The notes under the pieces were generated by a model. That model was given only the letters and a program-made list of their open reading frames with translations, was not told the origin of the DNA and ran no database searches. From Saturnia japonica (lineage: Eukaryota; Arthropoda; Insecta; Lepidoptera; Saturniidae), in the NCBI GenBank assembly GCA_033032175.1, contig CM065306.1, forward strand, positions 23,419,001 to 23,483,000: 64,000 nt of DNA, read 5' to 3'. A program made the translations under genes and the position numbers. Within the stretch, counting starts at the first letter, position 1; every line of letters begins with the position of its first letter. This document shows positions 11,505-23,204 of the stretch, one piece after another.

Positions 11505-12012
11505 CACTTTTTTTTCGAGTTGTCTATACTGTTAGCCTTAAAGGCCGTGGAACCATTAGAGGCTTTGACAACTTCATCGGGCTTAAAGGCGAGCGTGAAA
11601 AACACTCAGCCGCGAAAGCGAAGCAACAAGCCCAAGGGTGCCAAATTTACCGAACCTTGACTTGGGCTGTTGCCGTACATGTAACTAAGTCCCGACCTGA
11701 CTAATTCCCTATCCGTAAAATACGATCTGACTGCCTATATATCTAAACGTGTTTCAGCCGTCTCGTAGAAAGGAAGAAAGGAAGGGTATATGAATTTAGT
11801 AATCTGACAATTCGGTTTAAGTCTAACTAGCCAAAAAAAAGGTCTCTTACAGAACCTGAGTGATGTGCAGGTATGTATGTCGATAGCTAGTGAATCCAAT
11901 ATTACTGTATCGCGCAAGCGGCTGCTTGGCTCAAGGACTTCACACCGAGGGAACGAACTTAAGCTTGAGTTACCGCTGGAGGGGTCGGTCGTGGCGAGTA
12001 AAGCGACACACC
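11505..12012 (-). mobile_element. old Jockey-clade LINE 3' region
   Basis: Diverged minus-strand copy of the 3' untranslated region of the Jockey family seen at 13955-17269. Recognisable in order on the plus strand: 'actgttagccttaaaggcc', 'cactcagccgcgaaagcg', 'ggtctcttacagaacctg', 'tatcgcgcaagcggctgc', 'cacaccgagggaacgaac', 'ttaccgctggaggg'. Many substitutions and gaps, no A tail left, therefore an older insertion or a sister subfamily (it shares features with 28264-28580). Confidence 0.75.
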
Positions 12013-12499
12013 TAAGCATGTTAATATGAGGGCTGCAATTGGATACATTTATGTATTTTTAGTTCTCTTTCTCGCCACTTTGTTGTTCGAATTGTTAATA
12101 CCGTCTATACGATATTCGTAGGACCGAGAGAAAAACTTACAGAATTGGCAACTTAACCTTTGGAACAAAGAACCACACCGAACTGGAACAAAAACTGTTA
12201 ATTTTAAATTATATTTTTTTTATCACATGTTAATTGATGAAATGGAAACATTTATCTCTCTTTCTACTTAATGTAAACAAAACTAATTTCACCAATCTCC
12301 TACTATCACGTGGTTAAATTAAATCTATTTAAAGGGATATGAACGAAACCTTAACACGCATAGCACAGGGTGTTATGTTCTTTCTTCATGCACATATCGT
12401 TTTTTATGTTTTCTTTTACCCAAGCAACATGAGGGATGTCATAAGTTTAACTTGTGTTTCTGTATGTCTGTCTGTAGCATCATAGCACTCCAATGGCTG

Positions 12500-12785
12500 A
12501 ACCGATTTTGATTTTTTTTTGTTTAAAAGATTATTTATTTAATTGAGTGTTCTTGACTATGATTTAAGTGAATTTTGCCGTTTGAAGATTATCAGCTGTT
12601 TTAGCTTTGATAAATTTGATGTGAGCAGCTTCCACGTGTCTAATTTAGTCAAAGTTGGGTGTTCTATTACTTCGTATTAGAAGAACATGGCAACTATGCC
12701 CTAATTTTGCAGCATCATCTAAAGACTCCAGGATACCTAACTGAACCAATTTACAACAGAGATATCGTGTTTACACTCAGTTGGA
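12500..12785 (+). repeat. dispersed repeat (family G), copy 2
   Basis: Matches 3668-4005: 'ttcttgactatgattt', 'gaagattatcagctgtttta', 'cttccacgtgtctaattt', 'aggatacctaactgaacc'. The lead-in 'tgtctgtctgtagcatcatagcactccaatggctgaaccgattttgat' is typical of insect dispersed repeats. No coding capacity. Confidence 0.55.
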
Positions 12786-13954
12786 ATTGACTTATTGAAT
12801 TAGGTGTCGGGGATTTATTACATTTTCAATTTAACTTGTTAGAAAACTCAGGTTTCTATATAATATAATTAATTTAAAGACATTATTAGGTATATGTTTT
12901 AATGTGGAATATTTTGATTTGTTACAGACCGGAAAACACTTTCACAGAACATCGCTCCTCATCAAAGCTTTCAACCACAAGTTTAGACTGGACCTCGAAC
13001 TTAATACGTATGTATTTTAGATTATTTATTTATCTAATATATAAATAAAATAGTCAAATTGTTACCTTGTCTGGATTTAATCTCCGTAAGATTCAAAGAC
13101 ATTCCATCACTATATCGGCTTGCATTTTCCACCACACAACCAGCGGCGTTTTGTGTGGAAAAAAGTGCCATTGTAGTTACTGCAAATAGAAGAATTCGTG
13201 AAAATAAACATTAATTAGCTAACATAGAAAGCCTTATGTTTAACTTATTACCAAATATAGTTAACATATAAATTCCAAAAAGCACTTAATACTGCCAAAT
13301 AAAGTAAACCATCATCAAAATTAAACCCCCATTTTAATATGATTTTTTTTTTAATGAATCTTTCCTATCCTATTAAAAGAAATGACTCCAAAGTAATAAT
13401 TGTTAATCCAAATATAATACATGACCACAAAAATTTCAATATTGTAAGCATCTAGCCCTCACTGGCCGCTGCCGCGGGCGTCTTCTGCTGTCAAACGTAA
13501 CCTATCTCAATCATATCGTTTGATAGGTTTTATTAGCTCATTTATTTTCTCGCTAAGATTGGTTAATCATTAACTATATCTGGAATCGAATAGTTGTACT
13601 AGCATGAAAATTTTATATCTAAATCTTAATAAGAACTACTAAATAAATAGTTTATTATTTTTTAATAAGATAAGGACCTGAATAAAAGCCTCGAGGAATT
13701 GGAGGGCTAAAGTTCTTTATCCGATGTCTTATTGGTTAATATAAAAGAACAATTTTCCAAACGTAGATATATCTTATATATTCACTGACAACCTAACACA
13801 CAATTCAAGCACAAGACCGTTTATCTCGAAACCGAAAAGAAATTCGCTGGAACGAAACTCGAGCCGCGTTGACGATCTTCGAGATTTCCCATCGCATTCA
13901 CTCCCAGCGATGACCGTGTCAACATCTCTCGCTCGTACCAAGTTTCGGCAACTT
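12786..13954. other. no gene recognised; target site of the Jockey insertion
   Basis: AT-rich to 13780. From 13830 to 13954 the composition becomes more CpG-rich (ccgcgttgacgatcttcgag and neighbours). This sequence continues at 17270 beyond the LINE, so the two flanks are one pre-insertion locus. I see no exon in it. Confidence 0.45.
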
Positions 13955-13960
13955 CCCTAT

Positions 13961-13998
<38 letters not shown>

Positions 13999-16900
13999 AC
14001 TGACTACACTGTTAGCCTTAGGGGCCCTAAAGCCGCTGCGGCTTTTACAGCTTCACCGGACTTGGGGGCGAGCGCAGAGGGCACTCAGCCGCGAAAGTTT
14101 TGTGGACGACTCGCACGAGGGTGCCAAAGTGGCCGGACCTCGGCTCGGGCGGTCGTCGCGTTCGCAAATAGGTCGCGATCTATTCGAATCCCTACACCTA
14201 CGATTCGAGCTAACTAAATATACACATAGGCACGTTCCCTTCCTCCTGGGAGGAAGGAAGGAACCGTGCGTATGTGTATTCAATAATCGGAATGTTTCTA
14301 CACTAACTAGCGCTAACTAACTAGCGTAAAAAAAAGAAAAAAAAAGGTCCCTCACAGAACCTATGTACCTGTGTGGTGTGCACGTGTGTATGTTCATACG
14401 TGTGTAGTGTTGTATGTAGGTAGCTAAGTGATGCACGTACAGTGTCACTTGTATCGCGCGGGCGGTTGCCTGACCCAAGGGTTTCACACCGAGGAACGGA
14501 CCTAGGCTTGGGTTACCGCTAGAGAGGGTGGACGTGACGGGTGTGCTGGAGCGAAATTGACCGCCCGCCCTCTGCGGAGAGAACGGTGGTTACGCGGGCG
14601 TGGGCGCTGGCACGCTCTGTTTGGAGAGACGGATGTGTAATATTTATTCGAATTTTCGATGTGATCGTCGGGATCAATAAAAATATTGCGCGGCCGGCGT
14701 TTGTACCGGATGTCCGTGGGTGCCGGAACATAAGTGGCGGCTGTTTTTATTAACGGATTCGCGTGGTTCGACGCGGTGTCGAAATACGAACGGGAGAGCT
14801 GTTTAACGTAGGCATGTATCGAAGGAAGCTCCATATCTCTATGGAGATCTACGCTTCGAACATACCACGGGGCCCCGGTGAGACGATAGAGGAACCTATT
14901 CTGTATCGATTGTAACCGTTTGAAACTCGACTCGGACATATGTGCGAACACGGCGCAACTGTATGTCAAAATTGGTCGAATACACGTCTTGTAGAGCGTG
15001 AGCTTATGTCGCGTGGACATTTTACTCACCGAACACAACAGAGGATGCAACCGGCCCAGGACCCACGCGGCCCTGTTCCTAACCTTACGGATGTGGGGTC
15101 TAAAAGAGAGCCTACTATCTAGGGTTACCCCTAGATATTTGGTCTCTCTTACATACGGAATCGGATTATCGTAGAGCTTAACAGGTTTAAGCTTCCACGG
15201 TATCTGTGACGAATCCGCATCGAAGAGCATCGCGGCGCTCTTCGAGGGATTAACGGCTATACGCCACTCGTTAAACCACTTCCCGAGAGTGGTCACGGAG
15301 CGTTGGACTTTGTGTCTGAGGTGGGATCTATTCCTATCTGAGGCATATAAGACTGTATCGTCTGCGTATAGCCCTACCTCGACCTCCGGGAGTCGAGGTA
15401 GGTCACTGACGTACAGGTTAAATAGGCTAGGAGCCAGGATCGAACCTTGGGGAACGCCTGAGCGTATTGGACGGGGCGTGGACAATTCACCTTCCACTCT
15501 ATAGCGAAAGGTGCGATCTGTTAGATAGTCGCGAATTATTTTAATTAGCCTATCGGGGACTTCAAAGTGATACAACTTGTAGATCAATCCCTCGTGCCAG
15601 ACCTTATCGAAGGCCTTGGCAACGTCGAAAAAGACCGCAAGTGTACGGCGGGGTTTATATAATTCAGCAAAATTAAATGCAACGTGCTCCGTGAGGCGGT
15701 GCACTTGATGAGTGCAAGAATATCTAGCACGGAAACCGAATTGCTCAGGCGGATAGAGGTCTTTCTCCTCTATTACTGACTTGAGACGGTTCAGAAGGAT
15801 CCGCTCGTACATTTTCCCTAAAGTATTTAGGAGACTGATCGGGCGATAGCTGTCGGGAAGCGACGCGCTCTTGCCGGGCTTACGGATACCTATGACTATG
15901 GCCTTTTTCCAGGCGGCTGGAAAATGGCAGTGGGCTATGGCTACATTGAAGATGCAGACCAAAAGAGCTATGAGGCGATCGGGAAGAAGTCTAAGTACTT
16001 CATTCCTGATCCCGTCGGGACCTGGTGCTTTTCTAAGCTTAAGGCTTTTTATAATGGAAAGAACCTCCTCAGACGTGACTGGGGACAGGGATGCTGTCGC
16101 GGGGAGCTTATCCAGCTCCCGCACGCATCCATCGATACCCTCGACCCGGTCGGTATTTGCATCGACACTGTTCGGAGAGCACTGGCTCTCCAAACAAGTG
16201 GCGAGGCACTCCGCCTTGTCGCTGCTATCGAAGGCGAGCGGTATACCGGGACCCCTCTCGAGGGGGGGCATAAGATAAGAAGCCTCTATTTTGAGGCTGT
16301 GAGCTAATTTCCAGTAAGCCAGATGCGACGGCCTTAGCCCTTCGACGAGGGCGTCCCATCTGTGACTTCTGAGTTCTAATATACGGGCTCTAACCGATCT
16401 TTGAAGTGCGCGTAAACGTGCGCGGTTTTCCTCGGTCGGATAGTGGTCGTGCGCACGAGTCGCCGCGTTCTTTTCCGTCAACAACGCCCGCACGTCGGCA
16501 GGGAGTACGAAGCGGCGATCGCTCGCCTCTTCGACCTCTCTCGAGGCCTCTCCGATGCCGGCCTGCAGGTGGTCGACCAGGGAATCGATCGCGAGATCTA
16601 CGTCCGCAACGGACCCCAATACGTCCGGGATCCTATCTAAGCTGGACGAGGACGGCCTGTCCGCAAGATAATGTTTTAGCTTGGCATAGTCAACCACTTG
16701 GACCGAAGGAGGGCTAGAGTCGTCTGGTTGACCTAGCTGCATGATGACCGGACGGTGGTCGGAGTCGAGCTCGTGTACGACCCGAATGAGTCGTAACCGA
16801 AGCGCGATACCTTTAATGAGAGCTACATCAAGCACTGTCGGCATACAGTTGTCTTGAAAGTGGGTGGGAGTGGGTGGCGCTATGACATCAAAGTTTAGCA

Positions 16901-17269
16901 CGTTCGTTAGCTCTTCGAGTTTAACCCCATTACTGGAGTCTCTCCAATTGCCAAAAGAAGTGTGTCCACAATTGAGGTCACCCGCTATAATGACCGATTC
17001 ACCGAGCGAAAGTAGCTTTTCTAGGTCAGACCTGAGAGGCTCTTTCCTCGGTGAGAGATAAACTGAGACTAACGTTATGGACGGGTGGTCGGTCATTCCT
17101 AGTCTACACACGGATACTTCCATATTGGTAAGTATCGGAGGATCTACCGGCGTACAATATAACGATCGTTTGTAATAAATGAGAGTGCCGCCCCCGCGGC
17201 CGGCCCGGTCATCTCTTACAATATTGTAGTTCGCGATTTTTGGATCACGTTTAGCACCCTATCATTTTT
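13955..17269 (-). mobile_element. Jockey-clade non-LTR retrotransposon, 5' truncated, young
   Basis: CCCTATCATTTTT occurs at 13955-13967 and again at 17257-17269: a perfect 13-bp target duplication. On the minus strand the element runs from 17256 (truncated inside the endonuclease) to its A tail, seen on the plus strand as a run of T ending near 13994. After the ORF2 stop the 3' untranslated region spans about 500 bp and holds a long imperfect hairpin (14219-14279). Duplication, long A tail and an undamaged frame together indicate recent insertion. Other copies of the family in this window: 2286-2866, 7177-8315, 34904-36003; older relatives: 11505-12012, 28264-28580, 61798-61885. Confidence 0.95.
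14502..17256 (-). CDS. Jockey ORF2 protein: partial endonuclease plus reverse transcriptase
   Basis: The protein nicks DNA and reverse-transcribes its own RNA at the nick (target-primed reverse transcription). The frame is open from the truncated 5' edge (17256) to the TAG at 14502; the first internal Met is at 17123, and numbering here starts there (873 aa). Upstream of it the frame still reads endonuclease sequence (RDDRAGRGGGTLIYYK). Endonuclease motifs: GDLN at 48-51 and SDHRP at 121-125. Reverse transcriptase: KAPGPDG 365-371, FFDVAKAFDKVWH 498-510, GVPQGSILAP 556-565, catalytic YADD 586-589. The C-terminus is Arg-rich. Missing: the N-terminal part of the endonuclease and any ORF1 (Gag-like) protein. 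No stop or frameshift in at least 900 codons, so the catalytic RT domain looks intact, but the copy cannot be autonomous. Jockey-clade assignment rests on motif wording; relatives such as R1 are less likely. Confidence 0.93.
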
Positions 17270-17640
17270 ACCCGTTGTCCCTTTTATACCTCGTTTATGG
17301 TATGCCCAGAAATTGTAAAAGTTTTCTCGAAGAGCCGCGATTTATTGTAGTTCGCCCGTGTTCCGGCCTTTTTTCGGGGTCAATAATAGATATTCTATTT
17401 TCTGTGGGCGGAGGGTGTTTAACCTTTTTTTCAAAACATGTTTAGTTTAGGTCGTTTTGTCATTGAAATATTACGTCTGCTTCGGATTGGGCAGTCAACT
17501 GAATATATACGAAAATAACTTGAATAGTTCTTGATATTATTAATTGAAAATGCTGTTTTTTTTTTTTAAGTATGAATGTGACTGAAGATTTTGTCACGTT
17601 GACTTTAGCCAAAATGTGGCTGATTTTGAAATACAGCTTT
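17270..17640. other. flank of the Jockey insertion, no gene recognised
   Basis: Continuation of the locus left of 13955. Contains moderately GC-rich words (cgcccgtgttccggcc, ctgtgggcggaggg) but no frame or repeat that I can name. Confidence 0.45.
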
Positions 17641-17645
17641 TATAC

Positions 17646-17890
17646 AGAAATGTGGCTCAATCGGTAGCGCGTACGGACTCCGCGTCGATCGACTTGAGCG
17701 CCCGGTGAAAGAATACATCGTGATGCAACCAATAGCTGGCTAGCTACCATCCTCAAATAGAAAATTTGTCACCGAACACCAATAGGTGTGTTCCGGCAGC
17801 TGCACTTGAGAGCCAGTCTTCCACTTGGCTTAGCGTGTCCACTATCTTACGCTATATCGTCACTTAAGATCGAATGAGATTATGGCCGTA
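17646..17890 (+). mobile_element. tRNA-derived SINE (family S2), full-length-like copy
   Basis: Head with box A-like TGGCTCAATCGGTAGCG at 17651-17667, the spacing of a tRNA, and an eroded box B region (gacttgagcgccc). Body: 'catcgtgatgcaacc', 'gctagctaccatcctcaa', 'ttgtcaccgaacaccaataggtgtgtt', 'cagctgcacttgagagccagtcttcca', and the end 'atcgtcacttaagatcgaatgagatt'. The same blocks in the same order recur at 22143-22440 (+) and 33345-33660 (-). Confidence 0.8.
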
Positions 17891-19451
17891 ACGTTAATCC
17901 TATAACGATAAAAAAATGATAGCGTTAGGAGAACATTACAAAATACCTTACCAATAAGCTACCGTTTTAGTATGATGTTATACTTTCTCGAAAGTTCAAC
18001 GTCATTATATTATGTAGTAGGTATATTTGTTATTCAAATATGTCATTCTTTAAATTTTTACTTCCATACATCTGTTCTTCAAACCTAGCATTTAAGAGAA
18101 ACTTTTATAATGAATTGACTCGATCACATACCGTTGAAATACATTATTTGAATAAAGACAAGCATCCATTTTAATCTATATTGGATTCTTTTTAATTTTT
18201 TTATATTCATTGTGAAATATTTTTAGGTGTTTCTCTACTGTTACATTATGTACATTGTATATTACATTTATGTACTGTTTTGTTTATAAAACAATTTAAA
18301 TTGTTTTTAAGTAGCATTTACCAAAAAAAGAGTAAATTAACATATCCGACGAGTTATTTGAAATTGCCATAAAATAAGTATTTATTTTCATAGATCGTGA
18401 TTTTTCATTATTTTTTTTTATTAATTTCATCAGTCAAACCGCTATTTTATTTAGATTATTTTATCGCGCTAAGATATATTCCGTTAATACAGTACTGTAT
18501 TAACCTTTCCTGGTTGGTCCGTAAGTTTTCTTAAGGATGAACGAATGAAGGGTTTTACCTAAAAAACTGATATTTACCATGAACTTCGTCTATAATGATG
18601 TAAAAATCTATCAAGGGGAATCAAGTATACAATAGTCGAAATGGAAATTCAATTCTTTGTATTTGATTGCTTTACGAATGTTAGGAACGTTCGGCATGTT
18701 TATCGCTGTACGGCTCTGCAGGCGTTTTGTCTGTTTGTACGTTGTTTTTAATGAAGTTGTTGCCGGGATCGTGCGATGCGGAACACTAGGGGGTGAAGCT
18801 TTATGTTAAGAGATTTGAGCGGGTTCACTACACAAATATTACAGAGAAACTGCAGTTTATCTGAAATTTTCTTGTATAAGTGATAGGTTTTAGCAAAGGG
18901 AAAGACAGTAACAGGCTAAACCTAGAGTCGGGCTGGTTATGGAATGCAGCGACCGAAACACATACATAAGTACTTGCTGATTGATTTTCATAAAATTTAT
19001 TAAAAAATAACTACACAGCTGGTTACTCCTAGTTGAGCATTAGAAAATGGTTTCACCATGGTGAAGGACCTACGTCTATTGACGCGGTATTATGAAATGC
19101 TTTTGCCCATCTCCTCCCCCCCCCCCCCCTCCTCGCTCGTCTTTCACAGTTGAGATTAACTTGGGTTTCTAGAGATGATCTTCTGTTTCTTGTGTAAATG
19201 TTATGACTTGGACCACACGTCACATCGGAACGAGAGCGACGTCCTCAGATTACACTGCCCAGAGTTTGAGCCGTGAATTGGAAAATAACAACACCTTGGT
19301 ACTGACAGAGCGAAATGGGACCAAGATTGGATGACTCAGGTCTCAGCGGGCATTCAATTACATAGACGCTTTCAGTATTTAGGTGTCGATTCTTGTACGA
19401 AAATATCTCTTATCTTTTAAAGCCTGATCTTCATCCGATAATAATATAACA
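17891..19451. other. AT-rich stretch with a 14-C run, no gene recognised
   Basis: No supported frame. 19116-19129 is an uninterrupted run of 14 C inside tcct...cctcc, conspicuous in an AT-rich window. 18690-18800 is slightly CpG-rich. Confidence 0.45.
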
Positions 19452-19690
19452 CTAGCCGTGTCCCACGGTTTCACCCGTGTATTCTATCATTGTTGTCACT
19501 TTCCGTACTTGCCTAATACAGCTTGCTTGATGTTTATGGGTACTGCTTGGCCTCTTAGAGTCATAGCGTGAATTTATATGGCCTGTAAGTTTCTTCTATA
19601 ATTTGGTTACAAAATGCATAAAGAGTTTTTGAAATAGGTGCAGTGGTTCCGGAGATTAGGTACCTTCCATGTATAAAAATACATTTACTC
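19452..19690 (-). repeat. Helitron-like remnant (family E)
   Basis: CTAGCCGTGTCCCACGG start (19452) is the reverse complement of a CTAG-type 3' end with a possible GC hairpin. Related starts occur at 9871, 25334 and 44126. Ends where copy B1 of another Helitron family begins. Confidence 0.5.
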
Positions 19691-19694
19691 TACA

Positions 19695-20203
19695 TCTATA
19701 CAATTAATAAAATTGGAGTGTCTGTTTGTAATAACAAAATAACAGCTTTTTACTAAATGCATATGAAAGTATGTACGATATATATAACAAAAAACCCATT
19801 TTTATAATTTTTGCCTATCTGTCGTTTGTTCCGAGTAATCTCCGAAACGGTTGGACCGACTTTGACGAGACTTCCACTGGTAGGTAGTTAATTTTATAGG
19901 GAGTAACTTAGGCTACTTTTATTTTAGAAAATAAAATTAGGGTTCCGCAGAAAATAACAACTGTAATGGTGAATTAATTCGGGCACTTAAATGGCTTACA
20001 CTGAGTAAACTATAAGAGATATAGCAAATTAATGTATGAAATAATTGTAGATATTAAAAAGGCCTACAAAAAAGTTAGCGAGAGTATATATCTATCTTAT
20101 GAGAAACACCCACAATAAGCATTTTCGTCTTTAAATAACCGGGAGCGGGAAAACGAGATTCGCGAGGGCATGTACACGTGAGCAAAGCCGAGGGCACAGC
20201 TAG
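19695..20203 (+). mobile_element. non-autonomous Helitron-like element (family B), copy 1
   Basis: Starts TCTATACAATTAATAAAATT after an A and ends GGGCACAGCTAG before a T: Helitron termini and A/T target. Shared interior: 'ggagtgtctgtttgtaat', 'ctaaatgcatatgaaag', 'gtaatctccgaaacggttg', 'aatggcttacactgagtaaac', 'atagcaaattaatgta'. No gene. Copies: 29990-30517 (-), 34144-34631 (-), 38141-38699 (+), 45505-45957 (-), 60633-61126 (-), and a piece at 60258-60330. Confidence 0.8.
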
Positions 20204-21360
20204 TTTCTTTATAATATTACTGTTTATTATATAAGGAAATATTTACAGGTACATAGGGCGTAAATAATACTCGAAGGATTTTCTATTATGGGAACAAACC
20301 ATTTTACGATGGGAGAAGTGTTTTAAAATGATGGAAAATAATTTGTTGATTAGTATTTAAGATTCATTTTAGTAAATAAATGTTTTTCGACAGCAAAAGA
20401 AAATTTTGATTATCAATTAATTTTGATTAAATTTTGATGAATATTATTCAAGGAAATGGTATTATGATATAAAAATGGGTACCAAAAAGGTCAAACGGAG
20501 TAGCAAAGTAGGTACACAGAAGGTTTCAATGAGCTGAAAAGGAAAATCAATAAAAAATTACGTGTATCTTCGTTAATTATAGAACTCAATAACTCATATC
20601 GTAATACAGAATCCATGAATTGTTTAGTTCCATTTAACTAAATTACAAATCGTACACTGAAAAATATTTAAACAAAAACTTTTCATGCTCAAAAAATAAC
20701 ATCCAGGGTGTAAATATAAAAAAACGGCCAGTTACACGCCGCGCTACGCGTTCGCGTCGGCCATGTTGTTTACGGCGATGACGTCATCTCATCTGCCTCC
20801 CGACTCCAGAGACTCGGGTGCGATTGAAAAACAACACAGCTCAATAAACCGGAGCAGGTTCTCCTGTAAATAGCATTTTGAGAACAATGAGTCTATTTAT
20901 ACTTCGAAATGTAACTCATTTCGCACGTTATACGCTTCTGTAAGATTTAACCAGATCTAGAAATAGATAGGTTTGTAGATTAAAGGTTTAATAAATTAAT
21001 AATTTATCAAAAATATCTTAAAGTATCTACTTCCGTCTGGAACTAATTAACCGTTGTTACGTCTTTTTCTAGAAGTAGGTAGCAAAAGAAACTTTGGATT
21101 AATAATTTTTTTTTTAAAAGGATACCGCAAATTAATTTAATTTGGATTGGATAATTTGCATTGTTGGACATAAATACTTTTAATTCCATTAAAACTCCCT
21201 GCTAATCAACTACCTATCTACTAACTACTAACTATCTAATAAATACGTTACCTCAGTTTGACTTCACATTTATATTACACTTAAGTACTATATTTACGTA
21301 AACGTTAGGTTATTATCTGTCATGACGCTATGTAGCAATAAACAAAATATAATTATAATT
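20204..21360. other. no gene recognised; CpG-rich patch with CRE-like site
   Basis: 20735-20800 is a dense CpG patch (acgccgcgctacgcgttcgcg) followed by ggccatgttg and TGACGTCA, a CRE palindrome. The rest is AT-rich. The patch could be a promoter or enhancer remnant, but no transcript structure is visible. Confidence 0.35.
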
Positions 21361-21640
21361 TTTTTATACCACGATTGTGGCAAACAAGCATGCGTTCCAC
21401 CTGACGGCAAGTGGTCACCTCAACCTCTGGACGTGTTACCGATCCTTTAAAAACTTATTCAATACTTTTTTGAAGAATTCCACACTATAGTCCTCAGGGA
21501 AAACTTCAGCGAGGAGCTCATTCCACATCCGGAGCGTTGCTGGTTCCTGGCGTTCATGGTGGAAAATACCCATGAGTATCATGTCAAACAACTCCTCAGA
21601 CCACAGCCCATTATACAATATATCATTTTAGTTTCATAAT
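21361..21640 (-). pseudogene. LINE ORF2 C-terminus remnant (CR1/Jockey-like)
   Basis: Minus-strand frame 21436-21618 contains SEELFDMI, then LRMWNELLAEVFPEDYS and FFKKVLNKFLKDR. These are the hallmark end of many insect non-LTR ORF2 proteins (x-LWNELPxxVFP...F-K-x-x-V-x-x-FLKGR). The segment after the stop (plus strand 'ggcaaacaagcatgcgttccacctgacggcaagtggtcac') is also found at 40165 and 42910. Strongly truncated; no reverse transcriptase present. Function gone. Confidence 0.7.
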
Positions 21641-22142
21641 ATTTTTTATCAGGTATAGCCAAATTCTTTTAGCACTTATTAGTGAACAAAATAAAGCCTT
21701 TTTTATTAATTATATTTTTAAAGTGATTATTTTAATTGTAATATAAATTATTTAATTTTAGTACTGTGTTATAAATACCGTGAGCTTTATTTTAAACAAA
21801 TGAATAAAAATTTGTCGATCGTTCCCGCCAAAAACCGTAATCAATTTTAGCCCGTGCAATTACAATTACGGACACACTAAAATGGCATGTTCCATTGGCA
21901 TTTTTTTTTTCGCTCACGAGCGTTCAAAAACGACAGGTTCACCGGACGTGCTTGGAATACTGATACGGTCTAATTCCGAATGTCGCACATTTTAAATTGT
22001 TTCGAATCCATAGATTTGCTTTATTTCACCGTCGCTATGTATTTAATTAATCTTTATTTAACACAGTTTATATTTATTTCATTGAAGAAATAAAATAAAA
22101 TGATCAACGTGAATTTATCATTACTGTCTGTATATTTTTTGT
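21641..22142. other. AT-rich, nothing recognised
   Basis: No frame or repeat that I can support. Confidence 0.5.
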
Positions 22143-22440
22143 TTCAATTCACACGGGCGCTTTTATAGCGTGTTCCACCTGAGTTCAAATCCCTGTAATG
22201 AACCTGAGATTTCGGTGAAGGTAAACATCGTTATGAAACAATAGCATGGTGATAGAGCTTATTCTAATACCCGTCTAGCTAGCTACTACTCTAAAGTTAA
22301 AAATCCGTCGCTAAGTACATATTTAGTTATGGCAGCTGCACTTGTGGGCCAGTCTTCCCACTAGGCTTAGCGTGTCCTTCTTCGAGCACATCGTCACTTA
22401 ATATCGGGTGAAATTGTGGTCAAACACCAAACCTATTAAG
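22143..22440 (+). mobile_element. tRNA-derived SINE (family S2), copy
   Basis: A box B-like GAGTTCAAATCCC (22182-22194) followed by the S2 body: 'gagatttcggtgaagg', 'gtctagctagctactactct', 'gcagctgcacttgtgggccagtcttcc', 'ttagcgtgtcc', 'atcgtcactta'. A further scrap of the same body lies at 22690-22745. Confidence 0.75.
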
Positions 22441-22462
22441 AATTTAAAAAAAAACATCCTCT

Positions 22463-22540
22463 CACCGCCTAGCTACTTCGCACCTCTTCACCGCCTAGCT
22501 ACTTCGCACCTCTTCACCTTCACCTTCATCTTCACCCTTG
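22463..22540 (+). repeat. 26-bp tandem duplication grading into CACCTT repeats
   Basis: The 26-mer beginning caccgcctagctacttcgca occurs twice without change (22463-22488, 22489-22514) and then passes into CACCTT/CATCTT hexamers. It lies just after the SINE. Confidence 0.9.
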
Positions 22541-22745
22541 TGAATGAGGTGATAAGTTAGGGTTACAAGAACTCTAACGAACAATTATTATCATCATGCC
22601 CATAAATATTGCGTACAGAAGTTTACTTTGCAGTACAGTCATTGCTAGTTCTTACCTGACTATGCTATTGTCAAGTTGAAACTCTGTCAAGATTGTCAAG
22701 GAAGGTGTGTTTCGACAGCTACACTCGACAGTCAATTTTCATTTT

Positions 22746-23204
22746 ATGCAATTAATATAACATATAGCCTGTACAAAAAAAAACACATTGTCTTTAATTT
22801 CTTTGTCTGCGTCTAAAGCCTAACAACATAAAACTTTTAAAACTTGATTCGATTTGTCGAGTTTTGCGATTCGCTTATGTACTTTTTCTTGTCGTGTTTT
22901 CTTGTTGATATAAAAAAGGTCAGTTGATTTACCATAAACTCTTGGTAGTCAATTTTATTCTTGGGTTATTGTAATGTAAGTAATTACCATTAAATAAAGT
23001 TTTTAATTCATTGTAAGCAACATTTTTTAAATAACATTAATAACAAACAAGCATGTAGTCCACACATGACGTACTCGTTATATTCTTTTTATAGCCTATA
23101 GAACCTTAAAGGGATATCAGATAGTGGCTCAATAATCCTGCTACAGATATCGCTAAAAGATGGTATTTGACAAAAAAAAAAGGAAATAGCAAATACTCGT
23201 ACCA
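22746..23204. other. AT-rich, nothing recognised
   Basis: No supported frame or repeat. Confidence 0.5.

Noticed and set aside
15871..16307. Plus-strand open frames of 127 and 135 codons
   Set aside because: They are shadows of the minus-strand reverse transcriptase gene, with no domain of their own.
19116..19129. 14-C run as a telomere-like or G-quadruplex feature
   Set aside because: A single homopolymer without the repeated G-tract spacing of a quadruplex and unlike the insect telomere repeat TTAGG.
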